A DNA stretch of 64,000 bases from CAIVAT01 sp037133475 (GCA_037133475.1 JBAXOB010000010.1:39691-103690); one strand, 5' to 3'. Positions 17,736 through 27,139 are shown, counted from the first letter of the stretch. Notes: a model not told the origin generated them from the letters alone. Made by a program: numbers and translations.

Positions 17736-17743
17736 TTTTACAG

Positions 17744-18331
17744 ATGAAAGATACCAGAGAATATATCATCGACGAAGCCTACAGGCTTTTCCTGAACCAC
17801 AGCTATGAAGCTGTGTCGATCAGCATGATCAGCGACGCCATCGGTTTTACCAAGGGGGCCCTCTACCACCATTTTAAAAACAAGCAAGAGCTTTACAGGG
17901 CCGTAATTGATAAACACTTTCCGATCTCATTGGTTGATGTCGATGTGAATGTCATCACCCTGGAAGACTTCACCGATGCCTGCATTGATCACATCCACAG
18001 CATGCTCAAGGTGATCTTCGGTAGTGATGAGAAGTTTGTCCCAGTTAACTACCTCTCGCTGATCGCCGATTGCTTCCGACACTATGAGGGTTTCGCCGAA
18101 AGCAAAACCCATATCATGGATAAAGCCGTAAAGGATGTGGAGATCATCATCGAAAATGCGATCAGGCGGGGGGAGGTGCGCCGCGACATTAATGTGAAGG
18201 TCGTCGCCCTTCAGTATTTCTCGCTAAGCGTCGGACTGGCGGGCGACCTGATCCGGAATAATTCAGTCGAGTCGGCCATCGGATCACTGAAAGGCCAGCT
18301 TAACCAATTATATTACCTGCTGAAAAAATGA
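17744..18331 (+). CDS. TetR/AcrR-family transcriptional regulator
   Basis: A 195-residue protein; I use the ATG at 17744 because the longer frame to a TTG at 17714 would include the operator. The N-terminal helix-turn-helix is clear: TREYIIDEAYRLFLNHSYEAV (split by ISMISDAIGFTKGALYHHF). The C-terminal part is helical and variable, probably the ligand pocket and dimer face. It precedes the efflux genes at 18414 and 19447 in the same direction. Matching palindromes lie upstream of its own start and upstream of the efflux genes, so it probably represses both and is released by a pump substrate. Confidence 0.9.
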   Translation: MKDTREYIIDEAYRLFLNHSYEAVSISMISDAIGFTKGALYHHFKNKQELYRAVIDKHFPISLVDVDVNVITLEDFTDACIDHIHSMLKVIFGSDEKFVPVNYLSLIADCFRHYEGFAESKTHIMDKAVKDVEIIIENAIRRGEVRRDINVKVVALQYFSLSVGLAGDLIRNNSVESAIGSLKGQLNQLYYLLKK

Positions 18332-18349
18332 TTTTTTTTGTCCTGAAAC

Positions 18350-18367
18350 ATACCAATCGTTCAGTAT
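18350..18367. promoter_or_regulatory. TetR-type operator, copy 2
   Basis: ATACCAATCGTTCAGTAT differs from the site at 17718-17735 by one base. It lies in the 82-bp gap between the regulator stop and the membrane-fusion gene start. Confidence 0.75.
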
Positions 18368-18413
18368 TTAATCTTTCCTGGTCCCGGATCAGGGTAATTC
18401 AAAACAAGTAACC

Positions 18414-19445
18414 ATGAAAAAGATGATCATTCCCGCACTGGCACTGTCGATGCTGGTCGCCTGCACTCCACGGGAAAACCAGGAGAGTCTGCCCGATACG
18501 AAACCCATCACCGTGACAACCTGCCCGGTGACAAAGGCAAAGGTGACCGTAGGGCTGCAATACAGCGGCACCCTTGAAGCCTATCAAAGCATTCCCCTAT
18601 CCTTCCAGACCACCGGCACGGTCGAAAAGGTGCTGGTTGAGGCGGGCGACGTGGTGCAGAAGGGGCAGTTGCTGGCCACGGTTGATGAAACCGATGCAAA
18701 GAATATGTTTGAAATTACGCAATCGCAGTACCAGCAGGCAAAGGATGCGTACGACAGGCTGAAGTCGGTACACGACAAGGGCAGTCTTCCCGAGATAAAA
18801 TGGGTGGAGATGGAGTCGAAACTGGAGCAGGCGCAATCGTCGCTGAACCTGGCAAAGAACAACCTGGCAAAATGCAGGCTCTTTTCACCGGTAAACGGGA
18901 TAGTGGGGCGCCGCAATACCGAACCGGGGATGTCGGCCATTTCCATTACTTCGCCGCCGTTGGAGCTGGTCGATATCCGCCAGGTTTATGTAAAGATCTC
19001 GGTTCCCGAAAACGAGGTAGCCAAAATCGTCAAAGGGATGAAGGCCGCCTTTACCGTATCGGCGCTGAACGACAGGTCGTTCACAGGCAAGGTGGCCAAT
19101 ATCACGCCTGTTGCCGACAGGATCTCGCGTACCTACGAGGCGAAGATACTGGTGCAGAACCCCGGCTTTGCCCTCAAACCGGGCATGGTATGCGATGTGA
19201 AGATGGAAACGGCCATGGAACGGGAGCTTGTCATGGTTCCTTACCAGAGCGTGTCGAAGGACAATGAAAACAGGGCCTATGTATTCCTGGTCGACCCTGC
19301 AGCAAAGCGGGCGCGAAAACAGCTGGTCACCACGGGCCAGTGCCACGGCAGCACGCTGGAGGTGATATCGGGTCTCGTGGCCGGGCAACTGATCGTGAAC
19401 GAGGGAAAAGAAAAACTGAGTGACAACTGCCTGATAGCCTACTGA
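18414..19445 (+). CDS. RND efflux periplasmic adaptor (membrane-fusion protein)
   Basis: A 343-residue lipoprotein; the lipobox is LVAC after a hydrophobic signal (MIIPALALSM). The biotinyl-lipoyl half-motif VEKVLVEAGDVVQKGQLLATVDE is split by a helical hairpin (about residues 100-150, EMESKLEQAQSSLNLAKNNLAKC) and the second half-motif FSPVNGIVGRRNTEPGM. Beta-barrel and membrane-proximal domains follow. This is the HlyD/AcrA layout. It is anchored in the inner-membrane outer leaflet and couples pump to channel. The stop and the ATG of the fused pump gene are one base apart, so they are translationally linked. Confidence 0.93.
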   Translation: MKKMIIPALALSMLVACTPRENQESLPDTKPITVTTCPVTKAKVTVGLQYSGTLEAYQSIPLSFQTTGTVEKVLVEAGDVVQKGQLLATVDETDAKNMFEITQSQYQQAKDAYDRLKSVHDKGSLPEIKWVEMESKLEQAQSSLNLAKNNLAKCRLFSPVNGIVGRRNTEPGMSAISITSPPLELVDIRQVYVKISVPENEVAKIVKGMKAAFTVSALNDRSFTGKVANITPVADRISRTYEAKILVQNPGFALKPGMVCDVKMETAMERELVMVPYQSVSKDNENRAYVFLVDPAAKRARKQLVTTGQCHGSTLEVISGLVAGQLIVNEGKEKLSDNCLIAY

Positions 19446-19446
19446 G

Positions 19447-22400
19447 ATGGAACGCAAAAAACTGAACCTTATTGAGAAGGCAATGCGCAACAACAATATC
19501 GTTGTGATCATTGCCGCAGCCATCATCATCGTGGGGATCGTCGCCCTGCTGAAAATGCCGCGCAACGAATTCCCCGTATTCACCATCCGGCAGGGGGTCA
19601 TCGTTGGGGTATATCCCGGCGCCACCTCCGCCGAGGTGGAAAAACAGCTTACCACGGTGGTTGAAAACTATCTTTTTGGTTACCAGGAGGTAAAGAAGGC
19701 CAAAACCTATTCTTATTCCCGCGAGGGGATGATGTACATCTTTGTCGAGCTGAACGATGATGTTAAAAATGCCGACCAGTTCTGGTCGAAATTAAAACAC
19801 GGGCTGGGGGAACTCAAGATGACCCTCCCATCAGGGGTGATCGCGCTGATTGCCAATTCCGACTTCGGCGATACCTCGGCACTCCTGATCACCCTTTCGT
19901 CCGACACCAAAAGTTATAAGGAGCTGGAAGAGCAGCTGAAAAAGCTGGAATCGGAATGCCGCAAGATCCCGGCCAGCTCCAAGATCAAACATTTCGGACT
20001 GCAAAAGGAGAAGATCTTCGTGAATGTCAGGCCGGAGATGCTGAACGAATACAACATCAAATCGCTCACCCTGCTAGGCTCCTACCAGGCCAACGGGATG
20101 GTGAGTTATGCAGGGAAGCTCGACGACGGCGCCAGCGTGCGCCCGGTGCACTTTCCTGCCACCTTCGGGTCGGAAAGGGACCTGGCTGAACAGATCGTCT
20201 ATTCCGACCCCGGCGGCAACGTGGTAAGGCTGAAAAATATCGCCACCATCGAACGGCGCTATGACAAACCCGATAACTTCATCCGCCAGAACGGGAAGAG
20301 AACCATCCTGCTGTCGCTCGAGATGCAGCCCGGCAACAACATCGTGGCGTATGGCGAAGATGTGGACAAGGTGCTGGATAACTTTAAAAAACACTGTCCC
20401 TCGGGTATCGAGGTTGCCAAGATCTCTGAATTGCCGAAATATGTGCGCGATTCGGTGAATAATTTTCTGCACGAGTTCCTCATCGCCATCATCGCCGTGA
20501 TCCTGGTGACGCTGATCCTGCTTCCCTTCCGTGTAGCCTCCGTAGCCGGCATCACCGTTCCCATCTCGGTGATGATCACCCTGGCCATCCTTTATTTCAT
20601 GGGGATTGAGCTGCATACGGTTTCCCTTGCCTCGCTGATCCTGGTGCTGGGGATGATCGTCGACAACTCCATCGTGGTCATCGACAACCACGTGTCGAAG
20701 ATCGACCTGGGCTTTTCTCCCTGGCACGCCGCCATCAAGAGCGCCCGCGAACTGGTAGCGCCGATCATCGTGGCCACCCTTGCCATCCTGGCTGCTTACA
20801 TCCCCCTCGGGTTTATGGTCCCCGGAACGGCCGGCGAATTCATGCAGACCATCCCCTGGGTGGTGACCATCGCCCTGACGGTTTCGATCCTGGTCGCCCT
20901 ATTCCTCGTCCCATACCTGAATTTTGTCTTCGTTAAAAAGGGGTTGAAGAATGTGCGGAAACCCGGTAAAAAGTCCTTCCTCGATTTTTTACAGGGATGG
21001 TTCGACAAATCGATCGACAAAGCCTTCCGGCATCCCTGGCTGGTAATCGCTGTCGGGATCGGCTCAGTGGTTGTTTCGGTACTGCTTTTCCAGCTTACCG
21101 ATCAGCAGCTGTTCCCGGAGATGGAGCGCAACCAGTTTGCCGTTGAGGTGTACCTGCCTGCCGGCTCGTCGCTGAAATCCACCCAGAAGGTGGTCGACAG
21201 CCTGGAGTCTGTGTTGCTGAAGGATAAACGGGTGACCAATGTCACCAGCTTCATCGGCACCAATTCGCCCCGGTTTCACACGGTGTATGCGCCCCAGATG
21301 CCGGCATCAAACTATGGCCAGCTGCTGGTCAACACGCTGTCGGACAAGGCCACGCGGGCTATCGTGAACGAGTACAGCCCCAGGTATTCCGATAATTTTA
21401 TCAATGCCCATGTAAAGTGGAAGATCCTGGCCATGCAGCTCAACAAGTCCTCCATCGAGATCCGCATTGCCTCCGATTCTGTCAGGGACATCCGCACTAC
21501 CGAAGCAAAGGTGATGCAGATCCTGTCGAAAACACATGGGCTGGCGTGGGTGCGCAACGACTGGGACCAGCCGCAGCAAAATATCACGGTAAACCTCGAC
21601 CGTGACAAGGCAAACCGGATGGGATATTACAAAAGCCTCGTGGCGACCTCGATGATGATCGGGCTCGACGGCATCCCGCTGACCACCATCTGGGAAGACG
21701 ACTACCCGGTGGATGTCATCCTGAAGCAGGAGCAGTCGCCGGTGCAGGATCTGAAGACCCTTGAAGACCAGTATATCACCTCGCCGATGAGCTTTTCTGC
21801 CATTCCCCTGCGCTCGATGGCGACCTTCACCCCCTCGTGGTCGGAAGGGACCATCGTCAGGCGTAACGGGGTTCCCACGCTGACGGTGATGGTGGATAAT
21901 ACACAGAAGGCGGTGGCAGCGGCCATCCTGGAGCAGATCAAGCCCCGGATAGAGAAGCTGAAGCTGCCCGAAGGAACCTCCATTACCTTTGGGGGCGACT
22001 TTGAAGCGATGCAGGAGGTCTTTATCCCCATGGGCATTGCCCTGATGGTGAGTATCCTGCTGATCTTCTTCATCCTGCTTATCCAGTTTAAAAAAGCAAA
22101 ACTCTCCCTGCTGATCATGAGCGGCATGCTGCTGACCCTGCCGGGGGCCGTGATCGGGCTGCTGCTGATGAGGTATCCCTTCAGTACCACCGCCTTTATC
22201 GGCATCACCAGCCTGTGCGGGATGGTGGTCAGGAACGGCATCATCCTGATCGATTATGCCCGCGATCTGAAGGAAAACCATGGGATGACCACGCGAGAGG
22301 CCGCCATTGCCGCTGGAAAACGCAGGATGCGTCCCATCTTCCTCACCTCTGCCGCGGCAGGCGTGGGCGTGGTGCCGATGATCATCAGCCGTTCGCCGCT

Positions 22401-23880
22401 GTGGGGGCCGATGGGCACGGTCATCTGTTTCGGGCTTTTGTTTTCGATGGTGCTCACCCTCTACATTCTCCCTGTGCTTTATTCGGTATCGTACAGCGAC
22501 AGAGGTAAGAAGGCGAAATTCTGGACCCTGCCGGGGAATGTGAAGGTTATCCTGTTAGGATTGATACTGGCGGGTTCATCCTTATTTACCACGGCCACCG
22601 CACAAAACATAACGCTGGATTCCTGCCGGCAACTTGCCCTGCAGAACAACCGCAGGATCAGGGAGGCGGCACTGCAGGTGCTTGCTTCGGGGCAGCAGCG
22701 AAAGGAGGTCTTTACCAACTTCTTCCCGAAGGTCAGTGCGGCGGCCCTTGCCATACGCTCGTCCGATTACCTGATCAAGGCAAAGACCCCGCAGATGAAC
22801 CTGCCGGTTTGGGATGGGCGCAACCCGGGCCAGCTGGTGAATCCCACCCAGTTTGCCTATATTCCCTCCCTGTCGCTGGGGTTGCTCGACTACATGAACA
22901 CCGCCGCCGTTACCGTGGCCATGCCGGTTTATGCCGGCGGCCGGATCAGGCGGGGATACAAGCTAGCCAGGCTGGGGGAGGAGGTTACCGTATACCAGCA
23001 GGCTGTGACGCATGACGAGGTGCTGGCCCGCACCGAGGAACTTTTCTGGACCCTGCAGTCGCTGGGCGAAAAGGAGAAAACCATCAGGTGTTACCAGCTC
23101 CTGCTCGATTCGCTGTACCGCGACGTACAGAATTACACAAGCGCGGGCTTATCGCAACGGAACGACGTGCTCAAGGTACAGCTCAAGCAAAATGATCTGA
23201 AGACCAACCTGCTGAAGTTGAAAAACGGTGTAGACCTCACCCGGCGCGCCCTCTGCCAGCAAATCGGGGTGCCCTGCGACAGCAGCCTGGTGTTCACCGC
23301 ACCAAAGGATGAGATGGCAGCCAGTGACATCTTACGCAACCCGGAAGAGCTGGTGAAAAACCGGAACGAGTACCATCTGCTGAACAAGGCGGTGGAGGTA
23401 AGGCAGGTACAGATGAAGATGGCAGCCGGAGAATATATGCCGCAGGTTGCCGTGACGGGTACCGGTTTCGCCTATGATGCCATGAACCAGACAGCCAATA
23501 ACCTCCTGGGGATGGTAAGCCTGACCATCCCGGTCACCGACTGGTGGGCAGGAAGCCATAAGATCAAACGGCAGCAGATCGAGGTGGAAGAGGCAGAAAA
23601 CTCCCTCCAGGAGAACACGGAGTTGCTGGTGCTGCAGATACGGCAGGCTGCCAGCGAGGTGGAGGAGACCCGTTTCCAGGTTGGGGTGTCGCAGGTTTCG
23701 GTGGAACAGGCTGCCGAAAATCTCCGCATCAGCCAGGACAACTATAAGGCAGGCGTTATCGGGATCTCCGACCTGCTCGAAGCCCAGGCCGTCGCCCAGC
23801 AGGCGAAGGACAACCTCACCGATGCCCGGTGCCAGTATCGCAATAAACTGGCAAGATATAAACTGATGACAGGGGAGTAA
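19447..23880 (+). CDS. RND efflux pump fused to TolC-like outer-membrane channel
   Basis: A 1,477-residue single frame. Residues 1 to about 1,020 are a full HAE1/AcrB-type RND permease: first helix VVIIAAAIIIVGIVALL, LGMIVDNSIVVIDNHV in helix 4, a second membrane block and the second large periplasmic loop, ending YILPVLYSVSY. After a short basic linker (SDRGKKAKFW) a signal-like hydrophobic segment (VKVILLGLILAGSSL, ending ATAQ) is followed by about 425 residues of a TolC-family protein beginning NITLDSCRQLALQNN, with both helical halves (SAGLSQRNDVLKVQLKQND and YKAGVIGISDLLEAQAVAQ). Both halves have normal length. Internal signal-peptidase cleavage could release the channel. The substrate is unknown. 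Confidence 0.9.
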   Translation: MERKKLNLIEKAMRNNNIVVIIAAAIIIVGIVALLKMPRNEFPVFTIRQGVIVGVYPGATSAEVEKQLTTVVENYLFGYQEVKKAKTYSYSREGMMYIFVELNDDVKNADQFWSKLKHGLGELKMTLPSGVIALIANSDFGDTSALLITLSSDTKSYKELEEQLKKLESECRKIPASSKIKHFGLQKEKIFVNVRPEMLNEYNIKSLTLLGSYQANGMVSYAGKLDDGASVRPVHFPATFGSERDLAEQIVYSDPGGNVVRLKNIATIERRYDKPDNFIRQNGKRTILLSLEMQPGNNIVAYGEDVDKVLDNFKKHCPSGIEVAKISELPKYVRDSVNNFLHEFLIAIIAVILVTLILLPFRVASVAGITVPISVMITLAILYFMGIELHTVSLASLILVLGMIVDNSIVVIDNHVSKIDLGFSPWHAAIKSARELVAPIIVATLAILAAYIPLGFMVPGTAGEFMQTIPWVVTIALTVSILVALFLVPYLNFVFVKKGLKNVRKPGKKSFLDFLQGWFDKSIDKAFRHPWLVIAVGIGSVVVSVLLFQLTDQQLFPEMERNQFAVEVYLPAGSSLKSTQKVVDSLESVLLKDKRVTNVTSFIGTNSPRFHTVYAPQMPASNYGQLLVNTLSDKATRAIVNEYSPRYSDNFINAHVKWKILAMQLNKSSIEIRIASDSVRDIRTTEAKVMQILSKTHGLAWVRNDWDQPQQNITVNLDRDKANRMGYYKSLVATSMMIGLDGIPLTTIWEDDYPVDVILKQEQSPVQDLKTLEDQYITSPMSFSAIPLRSMATFTPSWSEGTIVRRNGVPTLTVMVDNTQKAVAAAILEQIKPRIEKLKLPEGTSITFGGDFEAMQEVFIPMGIALMVSILLIFFILLIQFKKAKLSLLIMSGMLLTLPGAVIGLLLMRYPFSTTAFIGITSLCGMVVRNGIILIDYARDLKENHGMTTREAAIAAGKRRMRPIFLTSAAAGVGVVPMIISRSPLWGPMGTVICFGLLFSMVLTLYILPVLYSVSYSDRGKKAKFWTLPGNVKVILLGLILAGSSLFTTATAQNITLDSCRQLALQNNRRIREAALQVLASGQQRKEVFTNFFPKVSAAALAIRSSDYLIKAKTPQMNLPVWDGRNPGQLVNPTQFAYIPSLSLGLLDYMNTAAVTVAMPVYAGGRIRRGYKLARLGEEVTVYQQAVTHDEVLARTEELFWTLQSLGEKEKTIRCYQLLLDSLYRDVQNYTSAGLSQRNDVLKVQLKQNDLKTNLLKLKNGVDLTRRALCQQIGVPCDSSLVFTAPKDEMAASDILRNPEELVKNRNEYHLLNKAVEVRQVQMKMAAGEYMPQVAVTGTGFAYDAMNQTANNLLGMVSLTIPVTDWWAGSHKIKRQQIEVEEAENSLQENTELLVLQIRQAASEVEETRFQVGVSQVSVEQAAENLRISQDNYKAGVIGISDLLEAQAVAQQAKDNLTDARCQYRNKLARYKLMTGE

Positions 23881-23912
23881 ACGAAATTCAAGGACCCGTA
23901 AACAACCCGGAG

Positions 23913-24044
23913 TTATTCATGACGGAAGATCATTTTGGCGGGATTCCTGGCGAAGAAGGTGACCTGGTATCCCATTTCCAGCGCCTTGTTAATCACCAGG
24001 ATGCCGGTTTCGCCAAAGAGGGGAAAATCCGGTTGATTGAACAT
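23913..24044 (-). pseudogene. Remnant of an atypical SDR/NAD(P)-binding gene
   Basis: The 43-codon frame from the ATG at 24044 reads FPLFGETGILVINKALEMG, then YQVTFFARNPAKMIF before a stop. This is recognisably the first strand, nucleotide loop, helix and second strand of a Rossmann NAD(P)-binding protein (compare LFGATGxxG and VxVFVRNPxK in the family). The glycine-rich loop has lost a glycine, and the remaining about 170 residues are absent. The rest of the 332-bp gap contains only the terminator at 24077. Confidence 0.55.
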
Positions 24045-24076
24045 GCCAGAGATGGAAGTTAACCTGTAAAAATGAC

Positions 24077-24112
24077 AGAGGCTGCCTCATGATTTTTGAG
24101 ACAGCCTCTTTT
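24077..24112. terminator. Bidirectional hairpin terminator
   Basis: AGAGGCTGCCTCA at 24077-24089 pairs with TGAGACAGCCTCT at 24097-24109 with one mismatch, followed by TTTT. It separates the convergent efflux and 24213 genes. Confidence 0.75.
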
Positions 24113-24212
24113 CATTTCCAGTTTATCAATCGTTCATCCCGGTTTCCCCGGCCATGAATTCTCATGAATACATCGACGGACACTAAAAGTTTTTCCGGGT
24201 CCCGGCGTGTAC

Positions 24213-24881
24213 CTACTTGGTAAGGTATTGTTTGCCGTTAATGGTAATGGTCTTGCAACGGATGATCGTATAGACCTCGGCAGTGGCTTCGCCATTGTGC
24301 AGGTTCTGTTTCTCTCCGGTGCAGGAGATGGTGGTGCCAACCACTGCCAGTTTGAGAATTTGTTCTGCCACAGGCTGCGAAACCCGGAGTATGGTTTTAT
24401 TTTCGAGGATAAACCCGTTTACCTTACCGTGCCTGTCCTTCTGGAGAAGCGTGATCTTGCCGCTGGCGGTCGTCAATTCCTTTGCGGGTGGTGTGGCGAC
24501 TTTGGCGGGGGTGGATTCATTGATGGTTTTTCCATCGGCAAGGATACTGACCAGGTTAATCTCTTTTTCGCCGGTGGCGGAGGCCTTTTCAACCCCGTTT
24601 ACCGTAGCCGTGTTGCCCGTCTTTACTGCGGCGGTGAGTTCAATGCCCATGTGGGTGGGAAATTTCACCATGTATTTCGTGTTGCCCGATTGAAGGTAAA
24701 ATCCTTCGTAAATAAAATCGTCATTATTAACCCACCCGGTTACCTGTCCGGGAAAAGCGGTGATCTGCTGCAAGGGTTTTTTGTCGGCACCGGGTGCGTG
24801 GGGTTTGTGCTGGGCGAAACTGGTAGTGGCATAAACCACAAACAGGATGATGACTGCGGTAAAGAATACTTTTACTTTCAT
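24213..24881 (-). CDS. Exported protein with two OB-like beta domains, unknown
   Basis: A 222-residue protein from the ATG at 24881, which opens a signal peptide (MKVKVFFTAVIILFVV, ending TTSFAQ). The 47 residues upstream in frame have no signal character. The mature chain has two related beta-rich modules: QVTGWVNNDDFIYEGFYLQ with MVKFPTHMG and VKTGNTATVNGV, and GKITLLQKDRHGKVNGFIL with ILRVSQPVA and VVGTTISCTGEK. Each resembles an OB-type domain. A lysine/threonine-rich hinge joins them. No lipobox. It stands alone; function cannot be read. Confidence 0.7.
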   Translation of the reverse strand: MKVKVFFTAVIILFVVYATTSFAQHKPHAPGADKKPLQQITAFPGQVTGWVNNDDFIYEGFYLQSGNTKYMVKFPTHMGIELTAAVKTGNTATVNGVEKASATGEKEINLVSILADGKTINESTPAKVATPPAKELTTASGKITLLQKDRHGKVNGFILENKTILRVSQPVAEQILKLAVVGTTISCTGEKQNLHNGEATAEVYTIIRCKTITINGKQYLTK

Positions 24882-25327
24882 GATGCTGAGTTTTTGATTT
24901 GTGAATAGTTTCCTTGTTACAAGCCGGTTGCCTTGTGGAATCTGGCGATTCCGGCTGATTTTTTTTGATTTTTGTTCAACGTTGCAAAGGTGAGAAGCTG
25001 CAAGGGGTGAGTTGTTATACAATTCAGGGAAATAGTTACATCATTCACACCTGCGGAAGACTGCCCGAGAATTAAAATTATCTGCAGGCCGGATGCGAAT
25101 GGATCAACGCGCTTGGGGGAAGGAGGAACCAAAAAAATCCGCCACAGGCCAGCGATATCTTCCCGCGGGAATTTATACCGGCTATCCGCGGGGATGCATA
25201 GGCATTCCCGCCAAAAGCAAATGACATCGGCATGTTCACGTTTCAGGCCGCCAAAATCCATTTCCCCAATTAGACATGTTTTAAAGTGTAAATATTCATA
25301 AATTCAGATATAAAAGGCAACCACAGT

Positions 25328-25351
25328 ACCATCGCATGATCATACGATGGT
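25328..25351. promoter_or_regulatory. 24-bp near-perfect palindrome in a gene-free stretch
   Basis: ACCATCG at 25328-25334 and CGATGGT at 25345-25351 flank the self-complementary centre TGATCA; only two positions break symmetry. It is followed by an A-rich run. It could be an operator or a rho-independent terminator read on the minus strand. The remainder of 24882-25689 (about 800 bp) shows no gene or repeat I can support. Confidence 0.4.
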
Positions 25352-25689
25352 AAAAAATAAATGGAGCACTGAAAATATTTTCAGGATTATTATCAGTTCA
25401 ATGGCCGTGCCTCTTCACAATCATTCTTCCAAAGCTGGAAATCTGGGCGGAATACTCCCGGAACCCGGGAAAGCCAGCTTGCCTTAATTCCGTGGCAATT
25501 CAAAATATAAATTTGTTGAATGTGACGCAAATAAAGATTTTTTCGGTGCGGTTTTTGCCAGAATGGCTATGAAGGATTAACTTTGATCCACGGAGATTGA
25601 TTCTGACAACGACCCTTTTTGAAAATTCAGTGGCAATATGGCAGAAATCAGTCCGGCTTGTTAACCCTTTAAATTTAAGACTGAATAAT

Positions 25690-26268
25690 ATGGAACCAAA
25701 CGATAAAATAATTTTCAGGAAAGTCAAACAATGGCACGATGAGGTGGAAAAACTAAGGTCGATCGCTGTTGATTGCCAGCTGAACGAAGAATTGAAATGG
25801 GGTTGGCCCTGTTACACCTTTCAGAAAAGAAACATCATGCTGATCCATGGATTTAAGGAATATTGTGCCCTTCTGTTTTTTAAGGGTGCCCTGTTGCAGG
25901 ATAGCCATGGCATACTGATCAGGCAAACCGAGAATGTACAGGCGGGGCGCCAGGTACGGTTCACCGGCATGAGCGAAATAGTCGCCATGGAACCCATCCT
26001 GAAAACCTATATTTATGAGGCTATTGAGGTGGAAAAGGCCGGTTTGAAGGTGGAATTTAAAAAGCCTTCCGAGACTTTCATCCCTGAGGAATTTCAACGT
26101 AAATTAGCTGAAACCCTAGCCCTGAAAGCTGCTTTTGAGGCATTGACGCCGGGGCGGCAAAGAGCCTATAATCTCTATTTTTCCGAACCCAAACAATCCA
26201 AAACCAGGGTATCAAGAGTTGAAAAGTGCATTCCCCAAATCCTCAATGGAAAAGGATTAAATGAATAG
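25690..26268 (+). CDS. YdeI/OmpD-associated family protein (DUF1801)
   Basis: A 192-residue protein starting at the ATG at 25690; the longer frame from 25597 adds a run without domain character. The first domain is DUF1801-like: LKWGWPCYTFQKRNIMLIHG, YCALLFFKGALL and RQVRFTGMSEIV. The C-terminal part FIPEEFQRKLAETLALKAAFEALTP ending YNLYFSEPKQSKTR is the YdeI-type helical segment. These are small cytoplasmic proteins; Bacillus YdeI has been linked to resistance to a cationic peptide, but the activity is unknown. It is followed by a TonB-like gene in the same direction, 55 bp on. Confidence 0.85.
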   Translation: MEPNDKIIFRKVKQWHDEVEKLRSIAVDCQLNEELKWGWPCYTFQKRNIMLIHGFKEYCALLFFKGALLQDSHGILIRQTENVQAGRQVRFTGMSEIVAMEPILKTYIYEAIEVEKAGLKVEFKKPSETFIPEEFQRKLAETLALKAAFEALTPGRQRAYNLYFSEPKQSKTRVSRVEKCIPQILNGKGLNE

Positions 26269-26323
26269 CCCGGGAGCGCTTCAGGTTGCGTTTCCCTGCC
26301 TGTAATTGCTTCTGTGAAATGAC

Positions 26324-27139
26324 ATGACCAGGAATTGTAAAAATGTTCATACCCGGCGGTCTCTCTTCTTCACGACCCTGGTCTTCACGGGAATCCTTCT
26401 CGGGATCTTTTTTGTCCTGTCATGTACTTCAGCCGGTCATGGCAGTAAAAGCGGCATTGCGAGGCATTTGCCCGATTCCCTCCGTAAGGCGCGTTGGCAG
26501 GAGTCGGAAGTTTCAGTTTCTGCCCTTCCCGGGGGTGTAGTTATCAAGGTTTACGACCCCGCCTCCCATGCCTACCGGGTTGCCGGGATAGCCCCGTCGG
26601 TGATTACCTGGATCCATCACTGTGCCGCATGCAACGATCCCGAGCCGGTAGCCCCGGTGATCCTGGAATACGGCGGGGTAGGGGTCAGTGTGATACCTGG
26701 ATGCAACTGGAAGGGGAATGGCTGTGCCATTGATGCCGATTTCAGCGGCGGTGAACCGTTTGTGCGCAAGGGAATCCTCTACAATCCGAAAATTGTCGCA
26801 GAACTGGAGAGACTTGCCGGTTATCGCGGGGGGGAGGATGCCTTCCAGGATTTCATCATGCATGCGCTGTACTACCCGGCACCCGCCTGGTTAAAGGGGA
26901 TCGAAGGGAATGTGTTTGCCTCGTTCGTGGTGGAACAGGACGGTTCGCTTTCCAACCTTCAGATCCTGCGTGGCATTGGCGGTGGGTGCGACGAAGAGGT
27001 GCTCGACATTATCCGCCTGATGCCGCGATGGATCCCGGGAACATCGGCAGGAAAACCGGTCCGTTCGCGCCATACCATGGTGATCTCCTTCTCCCTTAAA
27101 AGCCAGGACCATGTGAAGTCGGTTTACTACTGGAAGTAG
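26324..27139 (+). CDS. TonB C-terminal domain lipoprotein-like protein
   Basis: A 271-residue protein. The N-terminus is basic, then a hydrophobic segment FTGILLGIFFVLSCTS that could be a lipoprotein signal with cysteine in the lipobox position. The middle has paired cysteines (HHCAACND, GCNWKGNGC). The C-terminal about 80 residues form a TonB-CTD: YPAPAWLKGIEGNVFASFVV, DGSLSNLQILRGIGGGCDEE, MPRWIPGTSAGKPV, then TMVISFSL. It has no proline-rich spacer, so it is not a classical energy transducer. In Bacteroidetes such CTDs occur as stand-alone periplasmic domains. Confidence 0.85.
   Translation: MTRNCKNVHTRRSLFFTTLVFTGILLGIFFVLSCTSAGHGSKSGIARHLPDSLRKARWQESEVSVSALPGGVVIKVYDPASHAYRVAGIAPSVITWIHHCAACNDPEPVAPVILEYGGVGVSVIPGCNWKGNGCAIDADFSGGEPFVRKGILYNPKIVAELERLAGYRGGEDAFQDFIMHALYYPAPAWLKGIEGNVFASFVVEQDGSLSNLQILRGIGGGCDEEVLDIIRLMPRWIPGTSAGKPVRSRHTMVISFSLKSQDHVKSVYYWK

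Noticed and set aside
19447..23880. Splitting the pump-channel fusion into two genes
   Set aside because: The frame is continuous, and I see no start codon with a separate leader at the junction; the fused form is what the sequence shows, though a sequencing error cannot be excluded without reads.
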